This document shows positions 32,262 through 41,049 of a stretch of DNA of 64,000 nt, one piece after another. The notes below the pieces were generated by a model. That model did no database searches. It had not been told where the DNA came from and saw nothing but the letters and a program-made list of their open reading frames with translations. Numbering within the stretch: the stretch's first letter is position 1; the number at the start of each line of letters is the position of its first letter. This stretch comes from Hasllibacter sp. MH4015 (GTDB lineage: Bacteria > Pseudomonadota > Alphaproteobacteria > Rhodobacterales > Rhodobacteraceae), in contig NZ_JAHTBK010000001.1 of assembly GCF_020177575.1 (NCBI RefSeq), positions 1,195,875 through 1,259,874 on the forward strand, read 5' to 3'. The position numbers and the translations under genes were made by a program.

Positions 32262-33389
32262 ATGACCCCGATCTTCCTGTTCGGCACCCTGTGCCATCAG
32301 CCGTTGCTGGACCTCGTGGCGGGCCAGCCGGTGCGCATGGAACCCGCGCGCCTTGCGGGCCATCGCGCGGCCTGGGTCAAGGGCGCGTCCTACCCGATGC
32401 TGGAGGCGCGCGCGGATTGCGAGGCCGACGGGGCGCTCATCATCCCTGAGCCGCAATCGCTTCTGCGCCTTGATTTCTACGAGGCCTGCTTCGGCTATAC
32501 CCGCCGCGCCCTTCGCGTCCATTGGGACGGCGCGGAGATCGAGGCGGAGGCGTGGTTCCCGCCCGAGCAGGCCGGCACACCGGGGGAAGATTGGTCGCTG
32601 CCCGCCTGGGCACGGCAATGGGGCGACGTATCCGTGCAGGCCGCGTCCGAGGTCATGCGCCAGATGGGCCGGCAGAGCCCGGAAGAGGTTGGCCAACGCT
32701 TCGGCATCATCCGCGCTCGGGCGGAGGCTTATGTCAGGGCCAGCCGTTGGCGCAGGCCGGGCCATGTCGGGCGCGGCTTCACCCGCGCCAATGCCATCCA
32801 CCATGGCACCGAGCATGTCCATGACGGCTTTTTCAACATGGAAGAGGTCCGCGCGAGCCATGCGACCTTCAAGGGCGGCACCGCGGGGCCGATGACACGC
32901 GCCGTCTTCCGCGTGGCCGATGCCGTGACGGTTCTGCCCTATGACCCGGTGCGGGACCGTATCTTACTGATCGAGCAGTTCCGCTTCGGCCCATTCGCCC
33001 ATGGCGATGCCGCGCCCTGGATGGTGGAGCCCATTGCGGGGCTGCTGGATGCCGGTGAAACGGCCGAGCAATGCGCGCGCCGCGAAGCGCGGGAGGAGGC
33101 GCGCCTGACCCTTGGCGCGCTCCATTTCATCGGGCGCTACTATCCCACGCCGGGCGGTGTGGCGCAGGTCCTGTTCTCCTATCTCGGCCTTGCCGATCTG
33201 CCGGATTCCATCGTGGGCGTCGGCGGCCACGCGCAGGAGAACGAGGATATCCTGAGCCATCTGGTGCCCTACGCCCTGGCGCTGAAGATGCTGGCGGAGG
33301 GCGACATGGCCAATGGCCCGCTGATCCTGTCGATGCAATACCTGATGCTGAACCGCGACCGCCTGCGATCCACGGTGCGTCTGGGATGA
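32262..33389 (+). CDS. trgB: TrgB: gamma-glutamylcyclotransferase-like plus Nudix hydrolase
   Basis: A 375-residue two-domain protein. The N-terminal 120 residues resemble AIG2/GGCT folds (FLFGTLCHQPLLDLV). The C-terminal 190 residues are Nudix: AVTVLPYDPVRDRILLIEQFR followed by the box GLLDAGETAEQCARREAREEA, whose last glycine is replaced. The ADP-ribose-pyrophosphatase subgroup is likely. It is the second gene of the trgAB-cysK tellurite locus; the GGCT-like part hints at glutathione-related chemistry, in keeping with the neighbouring cysteine synthase. Confidence 0.85.
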   Translation: MTPIFLFGTLCHQPLLDLVAGQPVRMEPARLAGHRAAWVKGASYPMLEARADCEADGALIIPEPQSLLRLDFYEACFGYTRRALRVHWDGAEIEAEAWFPPEQAGTPGEDWSLPAWARQWGDVSVQAASEVMRQMGRQSPEEVGQRFGIIRARAEAYVRASRWRRPGHVGRGFTRANAIHHGTEHVHDGFFNMEEVRASHATFKGGTAGPMTRAVFRVADAVTVLPYDPVRDRILLIEQFRFGPFAHGDAAPWMVEPIAGLLDAGETAEQCARREAREEARLTLGALHFIGRYYPTPGGVAQVLFSYLGLADLPDSIVGVGGHAQENEDILSHLVPYALALKMLAEGDMANGPLILSMQYLMLNRDRLRSTVRLG

Positions 33390-33464
33390 TCCGCGCGGGT
33401 TGAGATCGCGCCCCGAAACTCCTACTCCTGTCGCAACCTCTCGGCCCCGGAAAGGCGTGCACCC

Positions 33465-34490
33465 ATGACGACCCATAAAGACCTCGCCTCCGCCATCGGA
33501 AACACGCCCCTCATCCGCCTCAACGCGGCCTCCGACGCGACGGGATGCGAGATCCTGGGCAAGGCGGAATTCCTGAACCCCGGCCAGTCGGTCAAGGACC
33601 GTGCGGCGCTTTTCATCATCCGCGATGCGGTGGCGCGCGGCGACCTGCGCCCCGGCGGCACGATCGTGGAGGGTACGGCGGGCAATACTGGCATCGGCCT
33701 TGCACTGGTCGGTGCGTCCCTTGGGTTCAAGACGGTGATCGTGATCCCCAACACCCAGAGCCAAGAGAAGAAGGACATGATCCGCATCGCGGGCGCCGAA
33801 CTGATCGAGGTGCCCGCCGTCCCCTATTCCAACCCCAACAACTACGTGAAGTATTCCGGTCGGTTGGCCGAACGGCTGGCCCAAAGCGATCCCAATGGCG
33901 CGATCTGGGCGAACCAATTCGACAATGTGGCCAACAGACAGGCCCATATCGACATGACCGGCCCGGAGATCTGGGAGCAGACGGAGCATAAGGTAAACGG
34001 CTTTACCTGCGCCGTGGGCTCCGGCGGGACACTGGCGGGCGTCGGAATGGTGTTGCAGCCCAAGGGTGTGAAGGTCGCGCTGTCGGACCCCGAAGGCTCG
34101 GGCCTTTACAAGCTCTATACGGGCCAGGAGGCGGGTGGAAACTCCATTACCGAAGGGATCGGGCAGGGGCGCATCACCGCCAACCTTGAAGGGTTCACGC
34201 CCGATGCCTGCTACAAGATCCCCGATGCGGAGGCGCTGCCGATCGTCTACGACATCCTCGCCGACGAGGGGCTGTGCCTTGGCGGCTCCTCGGGCATCAA
34301 CGTGGCCGGTGCCATCCGCATGGCGAAGGAGATGGGGCCGGGCCACACGATCGTGACGATCCTGTGCGATTACGGCACGCGCTATCAATCCAAGCTCTTC
34401 AACCCCGATTTCCTGCGCGAAAAGGGCCTGCCGGTGCCACCTTGGATGGACGGGCCGGGCCGCGACGTGCCGACGGTTTTCGCGGAATGA
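33465..34490 (+). CDS. cysK: Cysteine synthase A
   Basis: A 341-residue PLP enzyme converting O-acetylserine and sulfide to cysteine. The cofactor lysine is K44 in LNPGQSVKDRAA, followed by the phosphate-binding loop GTAGNTGIGLA and GSSGIN. Downstream of trgAB it matches the R. sphaeroides arrangement in which cysK contributes to tellurite resistance. The MscS gene starts inside its stop codon (ATGA at 34487). Confidence 0.95.
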   Translation: MTTHKDLASAIGNTPLIRLNAASDATGCEILGKAEFLNPGQSVKDRAALFIIRDAVARGDLRPGGTIVEGTAGNTGIGLALVGASLGFKTVIVIPNTQSQEKKDMIRIAGAELIEVPAVPYSNPNNYVKYSGRLAERLAQSDPNGAIWANQFDNVANRQAHIDMTGPEIWEQTEHKVNGFTCAVGSGGTLAGVGMVLQPKGVKVALSDPEGSGLYKLYTGQEAGGNSITEGIGQGRITANLEGFTPDACYKIPDAEALPIVYDILADEGLCLGGSSGINVAGAIRMAKEMGPGHTIVTILCDYGTRYQSKLFNPDFLREKGLPVPPWMDGPGRDVPTVFAE

Positions 34491-36967
34491 CGAACGCGGT
34501 CCTGCGGCGTCTGGCTGGCCTGGGTGCGGCCCTTGTCCTGGCGCTTACCCTCCTCGTGGCGATGTCGCCCCCGGCAATCGCCCAGACCGGCGGCCTTGAG
34601 CCTGTGGAAGAGCCGGCCCCCGCGCCGGCGGCCGACGGGGACGTCGTGGATTACGACGCGTGGGAACGGGCCGCGAGTTCGGCGGAGAACCTGATCTCGG
34701 GCGGTGTCGCCTCCACCGCGTTTTTCGAGACCCGCCGGGCGGAGCTTGTGCGCTGGCGCGCGCGGTTCTTGTCCGCCGAATCCCAGAACGCGGCGCGCAT
34801 CCAGACCATTCAGGCCCAGATCGACGGCCTCGGCCCGGCCCCGGCGGAGGGCGAGACGGAGCCCGAGGCCATCGCTGCCCGCCGCGCCGCCTTGCAGGAG
34901 CGGCTGGCCGAAGCGCAATTGCCAAGCATCCAGGCGACCGAGGCGCTGAACCGCGCCGCCGGCCTGATCGCGGAGATCGACGCCGTCCTGGCGGAACGCC
35001 AGACCCAGGAATTGCTGGAGCTGGAGCCGACGCCCACCAACCCGGTGAACTGGGCCACGGCCCTTGGCGCATTGGCGGAACTTGCACGGCTGCTGCAATC
35101 GGATACCGCCGACCTTCTGGCCGATCCGGAGGTGCGCGCGAACATCACCGATGCCGCACCCGCGATCATCGGCATGATCCTGATCGGGCTGATCCTGATC
35201 CTGCGCGGGCGTAAATTCGTGGCGCGCATGGGCGAGCGGTTCCTCGATGCCGACCGCCGCCGGGGCCGTACCGCGCTTGGGTTCCTCGTCTCGCTCGGCC
35301 AGTTGCTGCTGCCCGTCTTCGGGATCGTGCTGATCGTCGTGGCCGCCGAAATCTCGGGCCTTCTGAGCGATGAGGCGGTGGAACTGGTGGAAGCGGCGCT
35401 GAGCCTCGTGATCGGCATCTACGCGGCCCTGTGGATCGGCGGGCGGCTGTTCCCGGATCATGAAGACCGCGCCGCAGCCTTCGATATGGCGCCGAAGCTG
35501 CGCGCGCCCGCGCGCCGCACGATCCTCTGGATCGGCCTCTTCATGGGGATGGTCAACTTCGTGGAGGTCGTGTCGAGCCTCGACGTGATCCCGCCCGCCG
35601 CACGCGGGGTGCTTGTGGTGCCGGTCCACATTGCGCTGGCGTGGATGTACCTGCGCCTCGCGCGGCTTCTGCGTCGCATCCGCACCGACATGCAGGAGGC
35701 GGAGACCTCCAGCTTCGCGCCGGGCGTGTTGGGTATCGCCGCCAACGCCCTGCGCGTCGTGGCCTTCGTCGGGCCGCTTCTGGGGCTCGTGGGCTACATC
35801 AATGCCGGTGAGGCGCTGATGGTGCCCACGGGCCTGACGCTGTTCCTGATCGGGGTGCTTCTGGCGCTTCAGGCGGTGGTCCGCGACCTCTACGCGCTCG
35901 TCTTCCGCAAGACGGCGGAGGATGCGAATGCCGCGCTTGTGCCGGTCCTTGTCAATTTCGCGCTGTTTCTTGCCGCCACCCCGCTTCTGGCCATCGTCTG
36001 GGGCATACGGCCCGAGCGGCTGGGGGAGCTTTACGCCCGCATCCTTGAAGGGTTTTCCGTCGGGGACACGCGGATCACCCCCGGCGTGGTGCTGGCTGTC
36101 ATCCTTGTCTTCGCCGCGGGCCTGCTGATCACCCGCATCTTGCAAGGCGCATTGCGCAGCACGGTTCTGCCGCGCACCAAGCTCGACGTGGGCGCGCGCA
36201 ATGCCGTCACCTCCGGTGTGGGATATGTGGGGATCGCGCTGGCCTGCGTGATTGCCGTGACCAGCGCGGGCATCGACCTCACGGCGCTCGGCTTCGTCGT
36301 CGGTGCGCTGTCCGTGGGCATCGGCTTCGGCCTGCAAAACGTGGTGTCCAACTTCGTCTCCGGCATCATCCTCCTGATCGAGCGTCCGATTTCCGAAGGC
36401 GACTGGATCGAGGTCAACGGCAATATGGGGATCGTCAAGGACATCTCCGTGCGGTCCACCACGATCGAGACCTTCGACAAGACCGACGTGATCGTACCCA
36501 ATGCCGATTTCGTCTCCGGTACGGTCACGAACTGGACGCGCGGCAACACCGTGGGCCGGGCCATCGTGACGGTCGGCGTGGCCTACGGCACAGACACACG
36601 ACGCGTGTCCGAAATCCTGTCGGAGATTGCCCATGGCCACCCCGACGTCGCCAAGTTTCCTGAACCCGGCGTCGATTTTCTGGGTTTCGGGGCCGACAGC
36701 CTCGATTTCCGGGTCCGCTGCATCTTGCGCGACATCAACCTGTTGGTGGTTACGAAGACCGAATTGCATCACCAGATCGCGGAACGCTTCGCCGCCGAGG
36801 GGATCGAGATCCCCTTCGCCCAACGCGACATCTGGCTGCGCAATCCCGAGGCGTTGCCGAATGCCACCCCCCGGTCCGAGCCGGAGGCCGAGGCCGAGCC
36901 CGACACCGATACCGACCCAGAGGCCGCGCCCGATCCGCGCGACCCGTCCCCATCAACGCCCGAGTAA
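34487..36967 (+). CDS. Large MscS-family mechanosensitive channel (DUF3772 type)
   Basis: An 826-residue protein: signal peptide (LAGLGAALVLALTLLVAMS), a helical periplasmic region rich in Ala/Glu/Gln (about residues 35-200, DUF3772-like), about eleven membrane helices, then the MscS pore and beta domain (VGIGFGLQNVVSNFVSGIIL; GDWIEVNGNMGIVKDISVR). The C-terminal tail is Pro/Glu/Asp-rich. It should release solutes at hypo-osmotic shock. Translational coupling to cysK by ATGA overlap is notable. The AlaX gene follows 2 bases after the stop. Confidence 0.92.
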   Translation: MTNAVLRRLAGLGAALVLALTLLVAMSPPAIAQTGGLEPVEEPAPAPAADGDVVDYDAWERAASSAENLISGGVASTAFFETRRAELVRWRARFLSAESQNAARIQTIQAQIDGLGPAPAEGETEPEAIAARRAALQERLAEAQLPSIQATEALNRAAGLIAEIDAVLAERQTQELLELEPTPTNPVNWATALGALAELARLLQSDTADLLADPEVRANITDAAPAIIGMILIGLILILRGRKFVARMGERFLDADRRRGRTALGFLVSLGQLLLPVFGIVLIVVAAEISGLLSDEAVELVEAALSLVIGIYAALWIGGRLFPDHEDRAAAFDMAPKLRAPARRTILWIGLFMGMVNFVEVVSSLDVIPPAARGVLVVPVHIALAWMYLRLARLLRRIRTDMQEAETSSFAPGVLGIAANALRVVAFVGPLLGLVGYINAGEALMVPTGLTLFLIGVLLALQAVVRDLYALVFRKTAEDANAALVPVLVNFALFLAATPLLAIVWGIRPERLGELYARILEGFSVGDTRITPGVVLAVILVFAAGLLITRILQGALRSTVLPRTKLDVGARNAVTSGVGYVGIALACVIAVTSAGIDLTALGFVVGALSVGIGFGLQNVVSNFVSGIILLIERPISEGDWIEVNGNMGIVKDISVRSTTIETFDKTDVIVPNADFVSGTVTNWTRGNTVGRAIVTVGVAYGTDTRRVSEILSEIAHGHPDVAKFPEPGVDFLGFGADSLDFRVRCILRDINLLVVTKTELHHQIAERFAAEGIEIPFAQRDIWLRNPEALPNATPRSEPEAEAEPDTDTDPEAAPDPRDPSPSTPE

Positions 36968-36969
36968 CG

Positions 36970-37686
36970 ATGACCGAACCCCTGTTTCTGGACGATCCCT
37001 ACCGCACCTCCGCCGCCGCCCGCGTCGTGGCCCATACCGAGGAGGGGGGCGTGATCCTCAACCGCACAATCTTCTACGCGCGCGGCGGCGGCCAGCCGGG
37101 TGACAGCGGCACGCTGGATTGGGACGGCGGGCGCATTCCGATCGCCACCGCGGTCAAGGGCGCGGAGGGCGCCATCGTGCTTGTCCCGGCAGAGCCGTCC
37201 GCCCTGCCGCCCGTGGGGGCCACGGTCGACCAACGGCTCGACTGGGACCGGCGGCACGGCCATATGCGTATCCACACCGCGCTGCATCTTCTGTCGGTCG
37301 TGATCCCGCTGGCCGTGACGGGCGGGGCCGTGGGGGCCGATAAGGGGCGGCTCGATTTCAACATGCCCGACCCGCCCGAGGACAAGCAGATCCTCGAAGG
37401 GCGACTGAATGCGCTGGTCACGCGCGACCTGCCCGTCTCGGTGGAATGGATCACGGAGGCAGAGCTGGACGCCAACCCGACCCTCGTGAAGACCCTGTCC
37501 GTGCAACCGCCCCGTGGGTCGGGCCGGATACGGCTCGTCCGGATCGGGGAGGGGAGGGACAGCGTCGATCTGCAACCCTGCGGCGGCACCCACGTGAAGC
37601 GCACCGGAGAGATCGGGAAACTGGTGATCGCCAAGATCGAGAACAAGGGCAAGCAGAACCGCCGGGTGACGATCGAACTGGCCTAG
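36970..37686 (+). CDS. Free-standing alanyl-tRNA editing protein AlaX
   Basis: A 238-residue AlaX-M-type hydrolase. Zinc ligands are H102 and H106 in HTALH, and C204 and H208 in CGGTH. It has the upstream AlaS-like segment NRTIFYARGGGQPGDSG but no synthetase core. It deacylates Ser- and perhaps Gly-mischarged tRNA-Ala in trans, helping the full alaS at 26077. It begins 2 bases after the MscS stop, and a tRNA-Ser(GGA) follows 81 bases downstream, a neat but probably chance pairing. Confidence 0.92.
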   Translation: MTEPLFLDDPYRTSAAARVVAHTEEGGVILNRTIFYARGGGQPGDSGTLDWDGGRIPIATAVKGAEGAIVLVPAEPSALPPVGATVDQRLDWDRRHGHMRIHTALHLLSVVIPLAVTGGAVGADKGRLDFNMPDPPEDKQILEGRLNALVTRDLPVSVEWITEAELDANPTLVKTLSVQPPRGSGRIRLVRIGEGRDSVDLQPCGGTHVKRTGEIGKLVIAKIENKGKQNRRVTIELA

Positions 37687-37767
37687 GGAGGCGCGGGCGA
37701 AACACCTTCCGCGGATCGCATCTAACCCCCTTGCACCTCCCCACCAATCTTGGGTAGACCCGGCCTT

Positions 37768-37857
37768 GGACAGGTGGCCGAGTGGTCGAAGGCGCGCGCC
37801 TGGAAAGTGCGTAGGCGGGAGACCGTCTCGAGGGTTCGAATCCCTTCCTGTCCGCCA
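37768..37857 (+). tRNA. tRNA-Ser (GGA)
   Basis: Acceptor arms GGACAGG (37768-37774) and CCTGTCC (37847-37853) pair, the anticodon loop is CTGGAAA with anticodon GGA, a long variable arm and a GGTTCGAATCC T-arm follow, and G-CCA ends the gene at 37857. 90 nt. A GC-rich stem GGGGC CTC GCCCC lies at 37892-37904, without a T-run. Confidence 0.95.
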
Positions 37858-37922
37858 CCAACCCCGCATTTCCAATCGTTTTTGAATGCCGGGGGCCTCG
37901 CCCCGCCCGGCCCCATCCCTGT

Positions 37923-37943
37923 TTTTGCATAACATTTTGCATA
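37923..37943. repeat. Direct repeat TTTTGCATA downstream of tRNA-Ser
   Basis: TTTTGCATA at 37923-37931 and again at 37935-37943, 12 bases apart. The tract is much more AT-rich than its surroundings. It lies in the 250-bp gap between tRNA-Ser and mgsA, which contains no gene. The same gap holds an inverted repeat CCGCGAA (38018-38024) / TTCGCGG (38031-38037). Operator or remnant attachment site are both possible; I see no integrase. Confidence 0.35.
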
Positions 37944-38107
37944 CCGTTCCGCTCCGCACCGACGGCGGGGCGGTATACATCAAGCATCCATCCACCCGAT
38001 GTCCCGATCCCCCTGATCCGCGAACGCGCATTCGCGGGTGATTTCCGGTCGGCGTCGCGATATGCCGGGCGCGTTGGGGCAGTTCCGCCCCGTGTCGGAG
38101 GCATGAC

Positions 38108-38482
38108 ATGCGCAAATCCATCGCCCTCGTGGCCCATGATGCCAAGAAGGACGATCTTGTGGCCTGGGCCAGGGCTCACGAGGTGGACTTGGCGGGCCAC
38201 AACCTCTATGGCACCGGCACGACCGGCGGGCGCATCCGCGATGAGACGGCGCTGGAGATCACGCCGCTGAAATCCGGGCCCCTGGGCGGCGATGCGCAAC
38301 TGGGCGCGATGATCGCCGAGGGGCGTCTGGATGCGCTGATCTTCTTCGTCGATCCTCTGTCGGCCATGCCCCATGACGTCGATATCAAATCGCTCATCCG
38401 CCTTGCGATCCTCTACGACACGCCGCTTGCGGTGAACGAGGCGACGGCCACGGGCATTCTTCCGGGCCTTTCCGCGGATTGA
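38108..38482 (+). CDS. mgsA: Methylglyoxal synthase
   Basis: A 124-residue enzyme that turns dihydroxyacetone phosphate into methylglyoxal and phosphate. Conserved residues are H10 (LVAHDAKK), the phosphate loop GTGTTG, D62 (SGPLGGDAQ; catalytic aspartate), D82 (FFVDPL) and H89 (PHDVDIK). The family is inhibited by phosphate. The gene stands directly before the ugp operon, which may carry PHO-box control, so methylglyoxal formation from imported glycerol phosphate under low phosphate is an attractive link. Confidence 0.95.
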   Translation: MRKSIALVAHDAKKDDLVAWARAHEVDLAGHNLYGTGTTGGRIRDETALEITPLKSGPLGGDAQLGAMIAEGRLDALIFFVDPLSAMPHDVDIKSLIRLAILYDTPLAVNEATATGILPGLSAD

Positions 38483-38484
38483 CC

Positions 38485-38540
38485 GCGCGCGGCTGTCATG
38501 CGCGCGTCTGTCACGCGCGCGGCTGTCACAGGGGCGTCAC
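38485..38540. promoter_or_regulatory. CTGTCA repeats, probable PHO-box cluster before ugpB
   Basis: Three 15-bp units GCGCGCG-N-CTGTCAY lie head to tail at 38485-38499, 38500-38514 and 38515-38529. A further GCGTCAC at 38534-38540 stands 11 bases after the last CTGTCAC, which is the spacing of a classical PHO box (CTGTCAC-N4-GCGTCAC). PhoB control of ugp genes is known in enterobacteria and rhizobia. The 15-bp period of the upstream copies is not the standard 11, so binding by PhoB to those is uncertain. Confidence 0.55.
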
Positions 38541-38758
38541 GGACTCACCCTAGATCACCGCCCAGAGAGTGTGCCGGGGGCCATCAAGCGGATTGCGCTT
38601 TGGCGCGGACGGTGTAGGCTGATCCCCGCGCGACACTCTTTGGGGGAGGATGCGGTCCGCGTGCGTCCCCCAACGATCATGACGACCTGCTGCATTGCAC
38701 ATGCAGGCGGTCGCGCCTTTCGCGCCCGGTCCGGGTGCATCACTGATGGGAGAGACGA

Positions 38759-40063
38759 ATGACCCTCAAGACAACGTTGTCGCTTGGCCTTGCCGCCGGC
38801 CTGCTGGCCGGTGCCGCGGCGCAGGCGCAAACCGAGATTGAATTCTGGCACGCCATGGGCGGCCAACTTGGCGAAACGGTCAACCAGCTGGCCGAAGACT
38901 TCAACGCCAGCCAGGACCAGTACGTCCTGACGCCCGTCTTCAAGGGCACTTACGAGGAAACCCTGACCTCGGCGATTGCCGCGTTCCGCGCGGGCGAACA
39001 GCCCAACATCGTGCAGGTCTTCGACGCAGGCGCCGCCACCGTGATCGGGGCCACCGGTGCCACCATCCCCGTGGAACAGCTGATGTCCGACAACGGCATC
39101 GACTTCGACCGCGAGGATTACATCTCGGGCGTGCGCAACTTCTACGCCGACGCCGATGGGCAGATGATCGGCATGCCGTTCAACTCCTCCACGCCGATCA
39201 TGTATTACAACGCCGACGCGCTGGCCGAGGCCGGGGTGGAGCCGCCCGCGACCTGGGAAGAGTTTGCCGAAACCACCGCGCCCGCGCTGCTGGAGGCGGG
39301 CTACATCCCCCTTGCGCAATCGCACCTGCCGTGGATCTTCACGGAGAACTTCTTCTCCCGCCACAACCTGCAATTCGCCACCAACGACAACGGCTATACC
39401 GGCGTCGATACCGAAATCCTCGTGAACCATCCCGCCATCCGCGCCCATTTCGAGGCGCTGACCGAATGGCAGGAGGCGGGCTATTTCGAGTGGTACGGCA
39501 CCGGCTGGGGCGACAACCAGGACCCGTTCGAGGCCGGTGAAGTGGCCATGTGGCTCGGCTCCTCCGGCTCGTTCGGCGGCATCGCCGACCGCGTGGACTT
39601 CAACTTCTCCGCCGCCATGCTGCCCTATTGGGAGGCGGTCACGACGGAACCCACGCAGACCTTCATCGGCGGCGCGGCCCTGTTCGCCATGTCCGGCTTC
39701 GATGAGGCCGAGAACGAAGCCACCGCGGCGTTCTTCGACTTCCTCGACAGTGTCGATGCGCAGGTCATGTGGCACACGGAAACGGGCTACGTTCCGATCA
39801 CCACCGCCGCCTATGAGGCGACCGCCGAGCAAGGCCATTACGAGGAATTCCCCGCCGCCGAAGTGGGCGTTCAGCAGCTGCAACTGCCCTCGGGCGAATG
39901 GACCCGTGGCTACCGCATGGGCTTCTACGTGCAGATCCGCGACGTGATGAACCGTGAATACGGCCGCATCCTGACCGGTGAGGCCACGGTGGACGAAGCC
40001 TTCGCCATCATCGAGGAAGAGGCCAACGAGCTTCTCGCCCGGTTCGCCCAGACCCAGGGCTGA
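38759..40063 (+). CDS. ugpB: sn-glycerol-3-phosphate ABC transporter, substrate-binding protein
   Basis: A 434-residue periplasmic protein with signal peptide (LGLAAGLLAGAAAQAQ) and UgpB motifs IEFWHAMGGQLGETVNQLA, FNASQ, VFKGTYEETL and MPFNSSTPIMYYN. It binds glycerol 3-phosphate or glycerophosphodiesters. GGGAGAG at 38749-38755 precedes the ATG. ugpA, ugpE and ugpC follow on the same strand in the usual B-A-E-C order. The CTGTCA repeat cluster upstream suggests phosphate-starvation induction. Confidence 0.95.
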   Translation: MTLKTTLSLGLAAGLLAGAAAQAQTEIEFWHAMGGQLGETVNQLAEDFNASQDQYVLTPVFKGTYEETLTSAIAAFRAGEQPNIVQVFDAGAATVIGATGATIPVEQLMSDNGIDFDREDYISGVRNFYADADGQMIGMPFNSSTPIMYYNADALAEAGVEPPATWEEFAETTAPALLEAGYIPLAQSHLPWIFTENFFSRHNLQFATNDNGYTGVDTEILVNHPAIRAHFEALTEWQEAGYFEWYGTGWGDNQDPFEAGEVAMWLGSSGSFGGIADRVDFNFSAAMLPYWEAVTTEPTQTFIGGAALFAMSGFDEAENEATAAFFDFLDSVDAQVMWHTETGYVPITTAAYEATAEQGHYEEFPAAEVGVQQLQLPSGEWTRGYRMGFYVQIRDVMNREYGRILTGEATVDEAFAIIEEEANELLARFAQTQG

Positions 40064-40154
40064 GCGACCGACGATAATCGCGCTGGCCGGGTTTGTCCCG
40101 GCCAGTCGCCAACCAAAAGACGACCCGCCACTTTTCCAGGGGGAGAGCATTTCC

Positions 40155-41036
40155 GTGAAACGCGCCGCATTCGGGCATATCGGCTTTCCGATCCTGCTCC
40201 TGATCCCCCAACTCGCCATCATCGCGATCTTCTTCTACTGGCCGGCGGGCTACGCGATCCAATCCTCCTTCTACCTCGAAGATCCGTTCGGCTTCGGCTC
40301 CACCTTCGTGGGGATGGAGAACTACACCCGCCTCGCACGGTCCTCCAATTACATGTCGAGCGCGTGGTTCACCTTGATCTTCACCTGCCTCGTCACCTTC
40401 TTCGCGCTTGCCATCGCCCTTTTGCTGGCGGTCAAGGCCGACAAGGTGATCCGCGGCGCGCGCACCTACCGCACGCTGCTGATGTGGGTCTACGCCATCG
40501 CGCCACCCGTCGCGGGCCTGATCGGCGTGATGCTGTTCGACCAGTCACGCGGCAACATCACCCAGCTTCTGGGCATGATGGGGATCGAGTTTCGCCTGGG
40601 CGTGAATTACTGGGACACGGCCACGGCGATGATCTCCGTCTCGATCTGGAAACAGATCCCCGTGAACTTCATCTTCTTCCTGTCGGGGCTTCAGGCCATC
40701 CCGCGCTCGGTGCGTGAGGCCGCGATGATCGACAACCGCTCCGGCACGCGGCGGTTCTGGGACATCACCTTCCCGCTGCTGGCGCCCACGGGCTTCTTCC
40801 TGCTCATCATCAACATCACCTATTCGCTCTTCGACACGTTCGGCATCGTCGACACGATCGTGAAAGGCGAGCCGGGCAATAACCCCATGACGCTGGTCTA
40901 CCGCGTCTTCGTCGACGGCTTCCGGGGCCAGGATCTGGGCGGATCGTCCGCGCAATCGGTCGTCCTCATGGTGCTTGTCCTGATCCTTACTATCGTGCAG
41001 TTCCGCTTCCTGGAACGCCGCATCCACTACACGTAA
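40155..41036 (+). CDS. ugpA: Glycerol-3-phosphate ABC transporter permease UgpA
   Basis: A 293-residue permease with six membrane helices and the cytoplasmic EAA-type loop (QAIPRSVREAAMIDNRSG) that contacts the ATPase. The start is GTG 40155 (KRAAFGHIGFPILLLIP) with GGGGGAG about 10 bases before; the frame is open further upstream but codes no family sequence. It is 91 bases after ugpB. Confidence 0.93.
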   Translation: MKRAAFGHIGFPILLLIPQLAIIAIFFYWPAGYAIQSSFYLEDPFGFGSTFVGMENYTRLARSSNYMSSAWFTLIFTCLVTFFALAIALLLAVKADKVIRGARTYRTLLMWVYAIAPPVAGLIGVMLFDQSRGNITQLLGMMGIEFRLGVNYWDTATAMISVSIWKQIPVNFIFFLSGLQAIPRSVREAAMIDNRSGTRRFWDITFPLLAPTGFFLLIINITYSLFDTFGIVDTIVKGEPGNNPMTLVYRVFVDGFRGQDLGGSSAQSVVLMVLVLILTIVQFRFLERRIHYT

Positions 41037-41049
41037 AGGGGGCACGGAT

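Noticed and set aside
34385..36823. An 812-codon minus-strand frame opposite the MscS gene
   Set aside because: Rich in His/Asp/Arg from complementary codons of membrane helices; no recognisable domain.
37750..37932. A 60-codon frame across tRNA-Ser
   Set aside because: It is translation of the tRNA gene itself and its flank.
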